A DNA stretch of 64,000 nucleotides from Sinorhizobium garamanticum (GCF_029892065.1 NZ_CP120374.1:1736001-1800000); one strand, 5' to 3'; positions 31,831 through 40,423 are shown, numbered from the stretch's first letter. Notes: generated by a model not told the origin, from the letters alone. Made by a program: numbers and translations.

Positions 31831-32424
31831 CTAGTAAAGATAGGGGATAATACGCTTGGTCCTGTCCATATAGGCGCGATACTGCGGGCCGAATATTTCC
31901 AGCATCATGCGCTCCTCCTTGTCCACTCTGAGGAAAAAGAGGACGGCAAAGCCCGCCAGACCCGCAAGGCCGGCCACCCAGTTCGACAGCAGAAAGGCCT
32001 GGCCGACGCCCATCAGCAGGAAGGAAGTGTACATCGGGTGACGGACGAAGGCATAGGGGCCGCGGCAAATCAGCTCGTGCTTGTCGCGAATCTCCAGCGA
32101 AATGGACCAGTTGCGGCCGAGTTCCTTGTGAGTTCTGCGGAAGACCCACATCGCCATGGCAAAGATCAAGGCGCCGAGGACGACCGCCCATGCATGCGCC
32201 GGGTAATCGGCGGCCTCTGGTATGCCGGTCGCGACGTAAAAGCCGGGAATGATCGCAAGACCCAGCAGGGCCGCTGCGAGCCCGACGATCTCGGAACGCG
32301 AGCGGCGGTTGCTGACGACCCGCACGCGCTTTGCCCGACGTTCATAAGGACGCCGAATGAAGTACCAGGCGACGATGCCGAGCACCCAGATGATTTCGCC
32401 GACGGAAGCGACTGTTATGTTCAC
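31831..32424 (-). CDS. Isoprenylcysteine carboxyl methyltransferase (ICMT)-like membrane protein
   Basis: The 197-residue protein has about five membrane segments and the ICMT/PEMT SAM-binding signature: LGRNWS, then CRGPYAFVRHPMYTSFLLMGVG, and a closing KEERMMLEIFGPQYRAYMDRT block. Bacterial members methylate unknown lipophilic substrates. It is the first gene of the operon with the E2-like and SDR-SEC-C proteins, 10 bp before the E2-like gene. Confidence 0.9.
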   Translation of the reverse strand: MNITVASVGEIIWVLGIVAWYFIRRPYERRAKRVRVVSNRRSRSEIVGLAAALLGLAIIPGFYVATGIPEAADYPAHAWAVVLGALIFAMAMWVFRRTHKELGRNWSISLEIRDKHELICRGPYAFVRHPMYTSFLLMGVGQAFLLSNWVAGLAGLAGFAVLFFLRVDKEERMMLEIFGPQYRAYMDRTKRIIPYLY

Positions 32425-32568
32425 GCTAGCTCACCAAAGCTTCGCTGCGATCCGCGGCCATCGCAACAGCTGTCAAGGATGTGGCCATTACGCTCCGCTC
32501 CGACCAATAAAAGTGCGACGGTCGGACGATCCGACCGTCGGACAAGCGGGGGCAAGCACCGATTGCGC

Positions 32569-33159
32569 TCACCCGCCGTTCATCTCCCGAAGCTTTGTAA
32601 TGAATTCTTGCGGCCTGAGCCAGATGCCGGGTGTCTTATACCCCATGGAACGCGCAATCTCCGCCACGAAGGCGTTGCAGTTATAGAGCGACGCGTGCCA
32701 GAAGCGGGCCTCCGCTTTGAGCTTGCGAATGTTCGCGGCAACTTCCTGGTACTCGGCTTCCGTCAGCAGAACGCGCCAGCTTGCCGACCTGTATTCTTCT
32801 TCCAGGTCGCCGTCGCTCGCTCCGGTCTCGGCCGGAACCGGCAGGAAATGGCCCATGACGTACGGTGCGGTATCGTTCGTAGCCGGTGCAAGTCCTGCGA
32901 CCTCTGGGTTGATCATTGCTCCGGACTTGTTCGTGCGCCCGAAAATCACGTAGGAGTGACCATAGCTGAGCGCGTAGCGGGAGCGGAATTCGATAAAATA
33001 GCCGTAGTCTCTCCGCTGAGACTTTCCGGCAGTTCGCGCCGCGGTAGCGTCGATGCTCGAAACAAAACGCGGTTGGGGAGCCTTGTCTTCCGTTTGACAT
33101 GCTGTGGTCGCCATTGCGAGCAGAACCACAAGCGATATACGACCTCGTATAAGCGTCAT
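32569..33159 (-). CDS. Putative lipoprotein of unknown function, possible papain-like fold
   Basis: The 196-residue protein starts with a lipoprotein-type signal (VLLAMATTAC, lipid cysteine at about residue 21). Two segments stand out: YALSYGHSYVIFGR and WHASLYNCNAFVAEIARSMGY. A GHS/T near one end and an NCNxF segment near the other resemble the active site of circularly permuted NlpC/papain-like proteins, so an envelope hydrolase is possible. I do not recognise the family with certainty. It stands alone. Confidence 0.75.
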   Translation of the reverse strand: MTLIRGRISLVVLLAMATTACQTEDKAPQPRFVSSIDATAARTAGKSQRRDYGYFIEFRSRYALSYGHSYVIFGRTNKSGAMINPEVAGLAPATNDTAPYVMGHFLPVPAETGASDGDLEEEYRSASWRVLLTEAEYQEVAANIRKLKAEARFWHASLYNCNAFVAEIARSMGYKTPGIWLRPQEFITKLREMNGG

Positions 33160-33269
33160 TATTACGCTTTATCTCCCGAGCTCTGATGAGCGCAAGTTGA
33201 AGCCAACTCCTGTGAACCTGTGGCTTCGGCGCTGTAGATCTTAAGCCGGCTTGGCCATGAATTAAAAAA

Positions 33270-33299
33270 CGTGGGAAGGGTCGCGAGACCCTCCCCACG
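33270..33299 (-). terminator. Rho-independent terminator of the small lipoprotein gene
   Basis: A 13-bp stem (33270-33282 and 33287-33299) with one G-U pair and a GCGA-type tetraloop is followed on the minus strand by six T (33264-33269). This is a textbook intrinsic terminator 14 bp after the stop of the 45-residue gene. Confidence 0.93.
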
Positions 33300-33312
33300 C
33301 AAAGATCATAAT

Positions 33313-33450
33313 TTACTTAAAGACTGGTGGTGCCTGTTCAACCGGCGCAGCCGGTGGCGGGGCCTTCCCCTTGCCTTTGCCAATCGTCCCGCAAGCGCTC
33401 AGGCTGGCGACCGAAAACAACGCAATCATCACGATTAGAATTCTGCTCAT
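33313..33450 (-). CDS. Small lipoprotein, 45 residues
   Basis: The frame encodes a signal peptide with lipobox (MSRILIVMIALFSVASLSAC; lipid cysteine C20), followed by a short Gly/Lys and Pro/Ala-rich tail ending PPVFK. An AAAGGAC ribosome site lies upstream of the ATG and a strong terminator follows, so the gene is well supported despite its size. Small Pro-rich lipoproteins of this kind are common in Rhizobiales envelopes. Its function is unknown. Confidence 0.85.
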   Translation of the reverse strand: MSRILIVMIALFSVASLSACGTIGKGKGKAPPPAAPVEQAPPVFK

Positions 33451-33640
33451 CAAGAAGTCCTTTCCTCAATAGTCGGAATGGGTTATCGAAGGCAACATTT
33501 GAAGTAATAGTGGCGAATTGCGACTCGGCCTAGTGCAGAAAGGACACAGTTGCCATCCGGTTTGTCGTTGCCGGACTTTCAACGGTGTCCCAAAAACACA
33601 CAGCTTCATCATTTATACCGAAAATTGAGGGGAAACACCA

Positions 33641-34237
33641 TCAGATGATCAATACCTCCGTGCCTACGGGCGTGCGGCTGTAGAGGTCGACGATATCCTC
33701 GTTCGTCAAGCGGATGCAACCGTTCGAAACCGCGTGGCCTATCGTCCACGGCTCGTTCGTTCCGTGCACGCGGAACATGGTGTCTTGCCCGCCGCGGTAG
33801 AGATAAAGGGCAGATGCGCCAAGTGGATTGTGCGGTCCGCCGGAGACGCCGCCTGCGTATTGCGCCAGGTGCGGCTTGCGCTTGATCATGCTGGCGGTCG
33901 GCGTCCATGAGGGCCATTCCGCCTTGCGGCCGACGACCGCCTTGCCTTTCATCGTGAGGCCTTCTTCCCCGACGCCGATCCCGTAGCGCGTCGCCCAGCC
34001 GCCCTCTTCGACCGCATAGAGGTAACGCTGATTCGTGTCGACGACGAGCGTTCCGGGCGCTTCGTATCCCTCGTAGCGGACATGCCGCCTACGGTAGCGT
34101 GGATCGACGCCGGAAGAGTTCCCGAACAGGGATGGAACGGGCACCCCCATTCCTTGCCAGCTTGAACTGCATCCAGAGGTCAACAGAGCCAGACCGCTCA
34201 AAACGAGCATCCGGCGCGTAATTTGGTCATTGTCCAT
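33641..34237 (-). CDS. L,D-transpeptidase (YkuD domain) lipoprotein
   Basis: The 198-residue protein has a lipoprotein signal with lipobox LTSGC, then a YkuD domain: VDTNQRYLYAVEEGG at the start, HNPLGASALYLYRGG in the middle and the catalytic block FRVHGTNEPWTIGHAVSNGCIRL with the active histidine and cysteine. Such enzymes make 3-3 crosslinks in peptidoglycan or attach proteins to it. The start at 34237 gives the signal peptide; 48 upstream open codons are not leader-like. Confidence 0.92.
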   Translation of the reverse strand: MDNDQITRRMLVLSGLALLTSGCSSSWQGMGVPVPSLFGNSSGVDPRYRRRHVRYEGYEAPGTLVVDTNQRYLYAVEEGGWATRYGIGVGEEGLTMKGKAVVGRKAEWPSWTPTASMIKRKPHLAQYAGGVSGGPHNPLGASALYLYRGGQDTMFRVHGTNEPWTIGHAVSNGCIRLTNEDIVDLYSRTPVGTEVLII

Positions 34238-34419
34238 CTTTACCTGCTGAGCAAATCGGTGCGCCCCCGATTCGTCTTTAACACCGCGGCGCGCGGCGGC
34301 CAAGTCTTGCGCATCGATTAAGACGACTGGAGAGCATAGAAAGTTGGATTGGACTACATCTTTGCTTGCGGGCCAAAGCATATGTGGGGCAAGCGTGGTA
34401 TATCTGTAACAGCGCCCAC

Positions 34420-34518
34420 TGCATGTTTCCTTAAATCCTGGCCGATTTGAGGATAAACATGCAGCAATTCAAAGTGCTACAGCGTCCTTTGCGCGTCTGA
34501 TAAGACGCGGGGCGCTGT
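34420..34518. repeat. Palindromic intergenic repeat, copy 4
   Basis: A well-preserved copy: TGCATGTTTCCTTAAAT and ATAAACATGCAGC arms, the AATTCAAAGTGCTACAGCG block and hairpin GCGCGTCTGATAAGACGCG, ending GGCGCTGT. It lies between the L,D-transpeptidase and SDR genes, which are divergent; the rest of this 440-bp gap shows no gene. Confidence 0.92.
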
Positions 34519-34679
34519 CGTCAGGCGAATGAACAGGAGCGGGATCAACAGGCGTTTCTCGCGAGCTTGCCAGCTTTTTCGGGTCGTTGAAGTGGATGCC
34601 GCTCTTCACGGCTTGTGAAACGTCTTGCGGCGCTGTGCCCGCTCGATTAGGTCGAGGCACGACAACAAGGATAGGCAAA

Positions 34680-35435
34680 ATGAAACTTGGCTTCGAGGGG
34701 AAGGTTGCGATCGTGACCGGTGCGGGTTCCGGAATTGGCGCGGCTGTTTCCCTGCAACTCGGTAGCGAGGGGGCCGAGGTCATCGTTGCCGACCTGGACG
34801 CTGATGCCGCGCGCCGAATCACCGCCGAGATTCGTTCGCATGGCGGCAAGGCTCATGACTTCGTCGTCGACGTGGCCGATGCCGAAGCTGTGGAAAAGCT
34901 GGTGAAGTTCGCCGTCGAGAGATGCGGCGGCCTTCATCTGGCGGTCAACAACGCCGGCATCGACGGCATCCGCAAAGCAACGGCCGACTATCCACTCGAC
35001 GAGTGGCACAAGGTGATGAACGTCAATCTGAATGGCGTCTTTTACTGCATGAAGCACGAGATCGCCGCCATGCTGGCTGTGGGCGGCGGCGCGATCGTCA
35101 ACATGTCTTCCATTCTCGGCTCGGTCGGCCTGCCGACCGCAGCCGCCTATACCGCGGCCAAGCACGGGATTGTCGGGCTGACGAAGGTCGCTGCGATCGA
35201 ATATGCGCGGATGGGCATCCGCATCAATGCCGTCGGTCCCGGTTGGATCGAAACGCCGCTCTTATCGGAGCATGCCGACATCGCGAGCACCCGGCGCATG
35301 ATGTCGCTGCAGCCGATGGGAAGGCGCGGCAAGCCGGAAGAAGTGGCGTCCCTCGTGTGCTTCCTCCTATCCGAGCAGGCGAGCTTCATCACGGGAAGCG
35401 TCCATCTCGTGGATGGCGCCTATACGGCCCACTGA
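34680..35435 (+). CDS. Short-chain dehydrogenase/reductase
   Basis: The 251-residue protein is a classical SDR: GAGSGIG at 14-20 with D38-D40 near the cofactor, NNAG at 90-93, serine pair at 143-144 and Y157-x3-K161. Length and the closing FITGSVHLVDGAYTAH block are typical of cyclohexadienediol/glucose-type SDRs, with the acidic pocket suggesting NAD use. The substrate is unknown. The start at 34680 fits the family and has an AAGGATAGG site; upstream open codons are not conserved. Confidence 0.9.
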   Translation: MKLGFEGKVAIVTGAGSGIGAAVSLQLGSEGAEVIVADLDADAARRITAEIRSHGGKAHDFVVDVADAEAVEKLVKFAVERCGGLHLAVNNAGIDGIRKATADYPLDEWHKVMNVNLNGVFYCMKHEIAAMLAVGGGAIVNMSSILGSVGLPTAAAYTAAKHGIVGLTKVAAIEYARMGIRINAVGPGWIETPLLSEHADIASTRRMMSLQPMGRRGKPEEVASLVCFLLSEQASFITGSVHLVDGAYTAH

Positions 35436-35771
35436 GCCGCGCGCTTCAAGTGGTTCCTTCACGGCAACGATAACGCGCTAGCTCGCGACCATCGCGCGCG
35501 GCGCCTTTCTTCGGAAGGATCGGCACCGCGCTCGGTTGGGCCGGAATGGAAAGCCTCACCGATTTCGGCGATCTGCGCGTTACACGCCGCCGAATGCTCT
35601 GCTTTGCCTTCGATTTTCGGCAAGACGTCGGCGGAGCTTCCGGCGGCAGAGAAGGCGCACAAATAATCATCCGGAAAGCATTGCTGATCACCAAATAGGC
35701 AAGGCCTAGCCGGCAAGTTGCTGAAAACATAACGATCTGAAATTGGCACGACGCTTGCTTGCTCGCCTTGT
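35436..35771. other. Intergenic region without a recognised gene
   Basis: This 336-bp gap lies between the SDR gene and the GntR-type gene, both rightward. Frames on the minus strand show no protein-like features. It should carry the GntR promoter; the CTTGTATGCAAG sequence at its end spans the GntR start and is a weak palindromic candidate site. Confidence 0.5.
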
Positions 35772-36506
35772 ATGCAAGATTTGTCGCCACAGCAGTCAGC
35801 ACAGAATGGCATCGACGAGGCCATCGTCTCTTCCATTCTCTCCGCCCGCATCCGTCCCGGCACGCGGCTGAGCGAAAACCAGCTCGCCGCGCTTTTCGAG
35901 GTTTCGCGCACCCGCGTGCGCGAGGCGATGATGCGGCTGGAGGCGCGCGGCATCGTCAATGTCAGCCCGCGGCGCGGCTGGTTCGTGGTGGAGCCTTCCG
36001 CCGAGGAGGCGATGACGGTCTACGAGGCGCGCCGCGTCATCGAGGCCGGGCTACTGCGCACCATGGACCGCCTGACGGAAACCGGCCTCACAAGCCTCAA
36101 TGCCCATCTCGCCGAGGAGAAGTCGGCGATTGCCGCCGGTGATCGGCAGCGCCTGACCTGCCTGATGGGCGATTTCCACATCCGCATCGCGGAACTCGCC
36201 GGCAATGCCATTCTCGTCGACATCCTGCGCGATTTGACTGCGCGCACGATCCTGATTTCGATGCTCTACCAGTCCGATTTTCACGCCATGCAGTCCCATC
36301 TCGGCCATTGCCGCATCGTCGCGGCAATGGAGGAAGGCGACTTCCTGAAGGCAGCAGCACTTTCCGTCGAGCACCTCGACGAGGTCGAGACGGGGCTGGA
36401 CCTCACAAGGCGCCCGGATCCGCTCGCCGATCTCAGGCGTTCGCTTTCGCTTCCTCCCCAGACCGTAGTTTCGTCTTCAAAGGCGTCGCGCAAAACCAAA
36501 CCGTAA
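35772..36506 (+). CDS. GntR-family regulator, FCD (FadR/VanR) type
   Basis: The 244-residue protein has a winged HTH (about 10-75; GTRLSENQLAALFEVSRTRVREAMMRLEARG) and a C-terminal all-helical FCD domain with the metal-ligand pattern DFH...H...H (DFHIRIAELAGN, HCRIVAAMEEGD, VEHLDEVE). It lies 19 bp before the binding-protein gene of an amino-acid importer, so it probably controls that importer, most likely as a repressor lifted by the substrate. Confidence 0.92.
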   Translation: MQDLSPQQSAQNGIDEAIVSSILSARIRPGTRLSENQLAALFEVSRTRVREAMMRLEARGIVNVSPRRGWFVVEPSAEEAMTVYEARRVIEAGLLRTMDRLTETGLTSLNAHLAEEKSAIAAGDRQRLTCLMGDFHIRIAELAGNAILVDILRDLTARTILISMLYQSDFHAMQSHLGHCRIVAAMEEGDFLKAAALSVEHLDEVETGLDLTRRPDPLADLRRSLSLPPQTVVSSSKASRKTKP

Positions 36507-36525
36507 ACAAAGGAGAATGACCTCA

Positions 36526-37311
36526 ATGCTGAAAAGAAGACTTTTCGTCGCCATGGCGGCGCTCGCCGCAGCCGTCGGCTTCGGTTCCGTTTCCCACGCC
36601 GATGCTCTCGGCGACATCACCGAGCGCGGCGCGCTGCGCGTCGCAGTTCCCCAGGACTTTCCGCCATTCGGCAGCGTCGGGACGGACATGGCGCCGGTGG
36701 GCTACGACATCGACATGGCCAATCTGATTGCCGAGAAATTGGGCGTGAAGGTTGAGCTCGTACCGGTCACCAGCGCCAACCGTATTCCCTACCTCCAGAC
36801 CAACAAGGTCGACCTGGTGATTTCAAGCCTCGGCAAGAACCCCGAGCGCGAGAAGGTGATCGATTTCTCGACCGCCTACGCGCCGTTCTTCAATGGCGTT
36901 TTCGGACCTGCCGAATTCGCCGCCGCGAAGCCCGAGGAACTCGCCGGCAAGGTGATCGGCGTCACTCGCGGCGCTGTCGAAGATCTGGAACTGACGAAGG
37001 TCGCGCCGACCGACACGGTCATTAAGCGCTATGAGGACAACAACGGCACGATCTCCGCCTTCCTTTCCGGGCAAGTGGAAGCGGTCGCGACCGGCAACGT
37101 CGTCGCCGCGGCCATTCTCGCCAAGAACCCGCCGAAGCGGCCGGAACTCAAGTTCCTCATCAAGAATTCGCCCTGCTACATCGGGCTCAGCAAGGAACAG
37201 CCCGCGCTCCTCGAAAAGGTCAACGGTATCATTGCCGCCGCCAAGGCCGATGGTTCGTTGAACGCCATTTCGCAGAAATGGCTCGGAAGCGATTTGCCCA
37301 CCGATCTCTGA
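36526..37311 (+). CDS. Polar amino-acid ABC transporter substrate-binding protein
   Basis: The 261-residue protein has a signal peptide (about 1-25, ending SHA) and the family-3 binding fold, with GALRVAVPQDFPPFGS, YDIDMANLIAEKLGVKVELVPVT-type and VDLVISSLGKNPEREKVIDFS-type blocks. The ligand is an amino acid or related compound, not identified. The start at 36526 has GGAG ten bases upstream; an ATG at 36517 is too close to that site. A strong hairpin follows its stop. Confidence 0.92.
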   Translation: MLKRRLFVAMAALAAAVGFGSVSHADALGDITERGALRVAVPQDFPPFGSVGTDMAPVGYDIDMANLIAEKLGVKVELVPVTSANRIPYLQTNKVDLVISSLGKNPEREKVIDFSTAYAPFFNGVFGPAEFAAAKPEELAGKVIGVTRGAVEDLELTKVAPTDTVIKRYEDNNGTISAFLSGQVEAVATGNVVAAAILAKNPPKRPELKFLIKNSPCYIGLSKEQPALLEKVNGIIAAAKADGSLNAISQKWLGSDLPTDL

Positions 37312-37318
37312 TCAGCCG

Positions 37319-37357
37319 GCCGCCATCCCGCGCGGGGTTACCAGACGGGATGGCGGC
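37319..37357 (+). promoter_or_regulatory. Intercistronic stem-loop after the amino-acid-binding protein gene
   Basis: A perfect 12-bp stem (37319-37330 and 37346-37357) with a 15-base loop lies directly after the binding-protein stop. It probably protects the upstream message or limits transcription into the permease genes. Its place also argues against the ATG at 37363 as a translation start. Confidence 0.82.
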
Positions 37358-37386
37358 GCCGAATGTTTGCCAAACAGGGGTGCGCC

Positions 37387-38058
37387 TTGAATTATCAATT
37401 CGAATTCGGCTGGCTCGCCGAATACTATCCGCAGATCGTCAAGGGGATCGGGATCACGGTCGAACTGATCGCGGTCGGCGCCGTTGCCGGCATTTCGCTT
37501 GGCATCTTCTGCGCCTGGGTCAGGGCGCTCGGCCCCGCCTGGTTGAAGCCGATCGTTGCGCTTTACGTCGAACTGATCCGCAACACCCCGTTCCTCATCC
37601 AGCTCTTCTTCATCTTCTTCGGGCTCCCGTCGCTCGGCCTTAAGCTCAGTGAACTGCAGGCGGCCAATATCGCCATGGTCGTCAACCTCGGTGCCTATAG
37701 CTGCGAAATCATCAGGGCCGGCATCCAGGCGACGCCGAAGGGGCAGTTCGAGGCGGGCGCCAGCCTTGCCATGACGCGTTTCGAAACTTTTCGCCACGTG
37801 GTTCTCGTGCCGTCGCTTCAGCGGATCTGGCCGGCGCTCTCCTCGCAGGTCGTCATCGTCATGCTCGGCTCGGCCGTCGTTTCCCAGATCGCCGCGGAAG
37901 ACCTGACCTTCGCGGCGAACTTTATCCAGTCGAGGACCTTCCGCGCCTTCGAAGCCTATATCGTCTCGACCGCCGTCTATCTGGCGCTTGCGGTGCTGCT
38001 TCGCCAGGTGCTGGCGATGGTTGGCGGGCTCATCTTTCCGAGGAGGGCGGCGCGATGA
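37387..38058 (+). CDS. Amino-acid ABC transporter permease 1 (HisM/GlnP type)
   Basis: The 223-residue protein has about five membrane segments, the N-terminal helix GIGITVELIAVGAVAGISLG, and the permease loop GAYSCEIIRAGIQATPKGQFEAGASLAM that contacts the ATPase. I choose TTG at 37387 because AGGGG lies six bases upstream; ATG at 37363 lies right behind a hairpin and lacks a ribosome site. It overlaps the next permease gene by 4 bp. Confidence 0.88.
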   Translation: MNYQFEFGWLAEYYPQIVKGIGITVELIAVGAVAGISLGIFCAWVRALGPAWLKPIVALYVELIRNTPFLIQLFFIFFGLPSLGLKLSELQAANIAMVVNLGAYSCEIIRAGIQATPKGQFEAGASLAMTRFETFRHVVLVPSLQRIWPALSSQVVIVMLGSAVVSQIAAEDLTFAANFIQSRTFRAFEAYIVSTAVYLALAVLLRQVLAMVGGLIFPRRAAR

Positions 38059-38714
38059 TCGAGTTCACGATCTGGGACATTTTGCGGAACCTGCTGCTTG
38101 CCACCCGTTGGACGATCGTTCTGTCACTCGTCTCTTTTGTTGGCGGCGGCATCGTCGGGTTGGGCCTGCTTTTCCTGCGCATTAGCAAGCGCGCGTGGCT
38201 GCAGTCGCTGGCGAAATACTATATCGAGCTTTTCCAAGGCACGCCGCTCCTGATGCAACTCTTCATTGCCTTTTTTGGGCTTGGCCTTTTCGGCATCGAC
38301 GTCCCCGCCTGGCTCGCCGCCGGACTGGCGCTGATCCTCTGGTCCGCCGCTTTTCTCGGAGAAATCTGGCGCGGCTGCGTCGAGGCGATTGCCAAAGGGC
38401 AATGGGAAGCGTCCGCCAGCCTCGGCATGGGCCGCTTGCAGCAGATGCGCTACGTCATCCTGCCCCAGGCAATGAAGATCGCTGTTCCACCAACGGTCGG
38501 CTTTTCCGTTCAGGTCGTCAAGGGCACTGCGCTGACCTCGATCATCGGCTTCGTCGAACTGTCGAAGGCCGGCACTGTCGTCACCAACGCCACTTTCCAG
38601 CCCTTCACCGTCTACGGCCTCGTCGCCCTCATCTATTTCGCGCTTTGCTGGCCGCTCTCCCAAAGCAGCCAGATCCTCGAAAGGAAGCTCAATGTCGCTC
38701 ATCGAAATCACTGA
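38055..38714 (+). CDS. Amino-acid ABC transporter permease 2 (HisM/GlnP type)
   Basis: The 219-residue protein has five membrane segments and the EAA-type loop GEIWRGCVEAIAKGQWEASASLGM. The pair RNTPFLIQL in permease 1 and QGTPLLMQL here is the usual family-3 signature. An AGGAGGG site precedes the ATG. It overlaps permease 1 by 4 bp and the ATPase gene by 23 bp. Confidence 0.93.
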   Translation: MIEFTIWDILRNLLLATRWTIVLSLVSFVGGGIVGLGLLFLRISKRAWLQSLAKYYIELFQGTPLLMQLFIAFFGLGLFGIDVPAWLAAGLALILWSAAFLGEIWRGCVEAIAKGQWEASASLGMGRLQQMRYVILPQAMKIAVPPTVGFSVQVVKGTALTSIIGFVELSKAGTVVTNATFQPFTVYGLVALIYFALCWPLSQSSQILERKLNVAHRNH

Positions 38715-39417
38715 AGTTCGCAAAAGCTACGGCGAGAACGAGGTCCTGAAGGGCATTAATCTCGATGTCGAGCCGGGCGAGGTGATCGCGATCATCGGGA
38801 AGAGCGGTTCGGGCAAGTCGACGCTGCTTCGCTGCATCAATGGGCTCGAGACAATCAGCAAGGGCTCGATCTCCGTCGCAGGCGCCCAGCTTCTCGACGA
38901 TGAAGTGCACCTGAAGGCGCTTCGCTTGAAGATCGGCATGATCTTTCAGCAGTTCAATCTCTTCCCGCACCTGACGGTCGGCGGCAACGTCATGCTATCG
39001 CAGATGGTGGTGAAGAAGACGCCGAAACCAGAGGCGCAAGCCATGGCCCGCAAGATGCTGGAGCGCGTTGGCCTGGAGCAAAAATTCGACGCCTATCCGG
39101 ACGAACTCTCCGGCGGGCAGCAGCAGCGCGTGGCGATCGCTCGGGCGCTTGCGATGCAGCCGACGGCGCTGCTTTGCGACGAGATCACCTCGGCGCTTGA
39201 TCCGGAACTGGTCGCCGAAGTGCTGGCGGTCGTGCGCGAGCTTGCCGCCGAAGGCATGACGCTGCTGATGGTGACGCACGAGATGAAGTTTGCCCGCGAC
39301 GTCTGCTCGCGTGTCGTCTTTATGCATCAGGGCCGCGTGCACGAGATCGGACGGCCGGAGGACGTCTTCGCCAATCCTCAGACGCCGGAGTTGAGGCAGT
39401 TTCTAGGCGTGCATTGA
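38692..39417 (+). CDS. Amino-acid ABC transporter ATP-binding protein (GlnQ type)
   Basis: The 241-residue ATPase has Walker [10 protein letters not shown], signature [15 protein letters not shown], Walker [13 protein letters not shown] and switch histidine [21 protein letters not shown]. These are typical of GlnQ/HisP. AAGGAAG lies just before the start. It completes the GntR-regulated importer and is followed by a terminator hairpin shared with the convergent cupredoxin gene. Confidence 0.94.
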   Translation: MSLIEITEVRKSYGENEVLKGINLDVEPGEVIAIIGKSGSGKSTLLRCINGLETISKGSISVAGAQLLDDEVHLKALRLKIGMIFQQFNLFPHLTVGGNVMLSQMVVKKTPKPEAQAMARKMLERVGLEQKFDAYPDELSGGQQQRVAIARALAMQPTALLCDEITSALDPELVAEVLAVVRELAAEGMTLLMVTHEMKFARDVCSRVVFMHQGRVHEIGRPEDVFANPQTPELRQFLGVH

Positions 39418-39420
39418 GAG

Positions 39421-39451
39421 GCGACCGGCCGGCGGACACCCGGCCGGTCGC
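39421..39451. terminator. Bidirectional terminator between convergent operons
   Basis: A perfect 12-bp stem (39421-39432 and 39440-39451) with a 7-base loop fills the 49-bp gap between the ABC ATPase gene and the cupredoxin gene. The rightward side is followed by TCTCTCCCC. Confidence 0.8.
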
Positions 39452-39466
39452 TCTCTCCCCGTGGCG

Positions 39467-39796
39467 TCAAGGGCGCACGGTGATGTGGCCTTTCATGTTG
39501 GGATGGTAGCGGCAGATATAGTCGAAGCTGCCCGGCTCCTGCAGCAGGAGGCGAGCTGATTTCTTCGCGGGGAGGAGCACGTCCGCCCCTCCCTTCACCG
39601 TGGCGGTGTGAACGAGCGCATCCTTGTTGATCCACTCGATTTCGTCGCCCACCTTCGCCTCGATCTCCACGGGCGCGTAGGCGAGGCGGTCGATCGTTAC
39701 CTCAATGGTTTCTGCCCGGGCGGGAACGACGATGGCCGCCGTTCCCAACAACAGGGCGAGAATGGCCGATCTTAGCGGGTTCACTGCCGCGGTCAT
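39467..39796 (-). CDS. Periplasmic cupredoxin (plastocyanin/amicyanin-like)
   Basis: The 109-residue protein has a signal peptide (about 1-28, ending ARA) and a single cupredoxin domain. The type-1 copper ligands are visible: the histidine in DALVHTATV and the C-x-x-x-H-x-x-M cluster in YICRYHPNMKG. It should bind one copper and shuttle electrons or store copper in the periplasm. It overlaps the DUF4142 gene by 4 bp; both are probably transcribed from the ECF-type promoter at 40424-40452. Confidence 0.92.
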   Translation of the reverse strand: MTAAVNPLRSAILALLLGTAAIVVPARAETIEVTIDRLAYAPVEIEAKVGDEIEWINKDALVHTATVKGGADVLLPAKKSARLLLQEPGSFDYICRYHPNMKGHITVRP

Positions 39797-40317
39797 TTCA
39801 GTTCCGTCGCGACATGTTCGGCGTGCTGCTGGTGCCCCTGGAACAGCTTCAGCCCGGTCTCGAGCAGAGACTTGAGCTCGGCATTTTGCGCAGACGGGAT
39901 CAGTAGGGTTTCCAGCGCACCATTGACCTGCTTATGGTAGGCGACCTCGTTCTCGACATAGGCCTTGTCGAAGTCCGCCCCCGTCAGCTTCGCCAGTTCC
40001 GAACGCTTGGTTTCGGCCGCCTGCGACAGAGCTTTGCTGGTGTCGTTGTCCTCGGGCGTAACATTGAGCTTCTTGACGAGATCGAGCGCCTGCTTGTTCA
40101 CCGACTCGTGGTCGCGCACCATGCTTTCGGCGAATTCGACGACGGTCTTGTTTTTCGACGTTGCAATGGCCTGTTTCGCCGCTTCGACATCGATCACACC
40201 TGCGGTGTAGGCGATATGCGCGATCTGCGGATCCGTCGGCTTGTCGCCTGCGAGCGCCCAATTGCCCCCGAGCAACAGGGCGATTGCAGCGGCTGCGGTG
40301 GTTAAGCGTATGGTCAT
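39793..40317 (-). CDS. DUF4142-family periplasmic protein
   Basis: The 174-residue protein has a signal peptide (about 1-23, ending ALA) and a helical DUF4142 domain, a ferritin-like family of unknown activity. Typical helices are IAYTAGVIDVEAAKQAIATSK, VVEFAESMVRDHESVNKQ and the His-rich final FQGHQQHAEHVATEL. It is translated before the cupredoxin. An ECF-type promoter sits about 110 bp upstream, with a palindromic repeat in the untranslated leader. Confidence 0.9.
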   Translation of the reverse strand: MTIRLTTAAAAIALLLGGNWALAGDKPTDPQIAHIAYTAGVIDVEAAKQAIATSKNKTVVEFAESMVRDHESVNKQALDLVKKLNVTPEDNDTSKALSQAAETKRSELAKLTGADFDKAYVENEVAYHKQVNGALETLLIPSAQNAELKSLLETGLKLFQGHQQHAEHVATELK

Positions 40318-40331
40318 CGGATGTTCCTTTC

Positions 40332-40390
40332 CAGCAATCCAGACTGCTACAGCGTCCTTTTGCGCGTCTGATAAGACGTGCGGCGCTGTA
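40332..40390. repeat. Palindromic intergenic repeat, copy 5 (half element)
   Basis: This copy keeps CAGCAATCC-AGACTGCTACAGCG, the hairpin GCGCGTCTGATAAGACGTGC and the closing CGCTGTA, but lacks the GCATGTTT / AAACATGC half. It lies between the ECF-type promoter and the start of the DUF4142 gene, so it is part of that transcript's leader. Confidence 0.88.
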
Positions 40391-40423
40391 GAAGTTCAAA
40401 GCGTGATGTGCAATTGACGTGCT

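Noticed and set aside
33541..33590. Imperfect hairpin GGACAC...GTGTCC before the L,D-transpeptidase 3' end
   Set aside because: The stem is broken into three short blocks and no T-run follows on either strand, so it is not called as a terminator or RNA.
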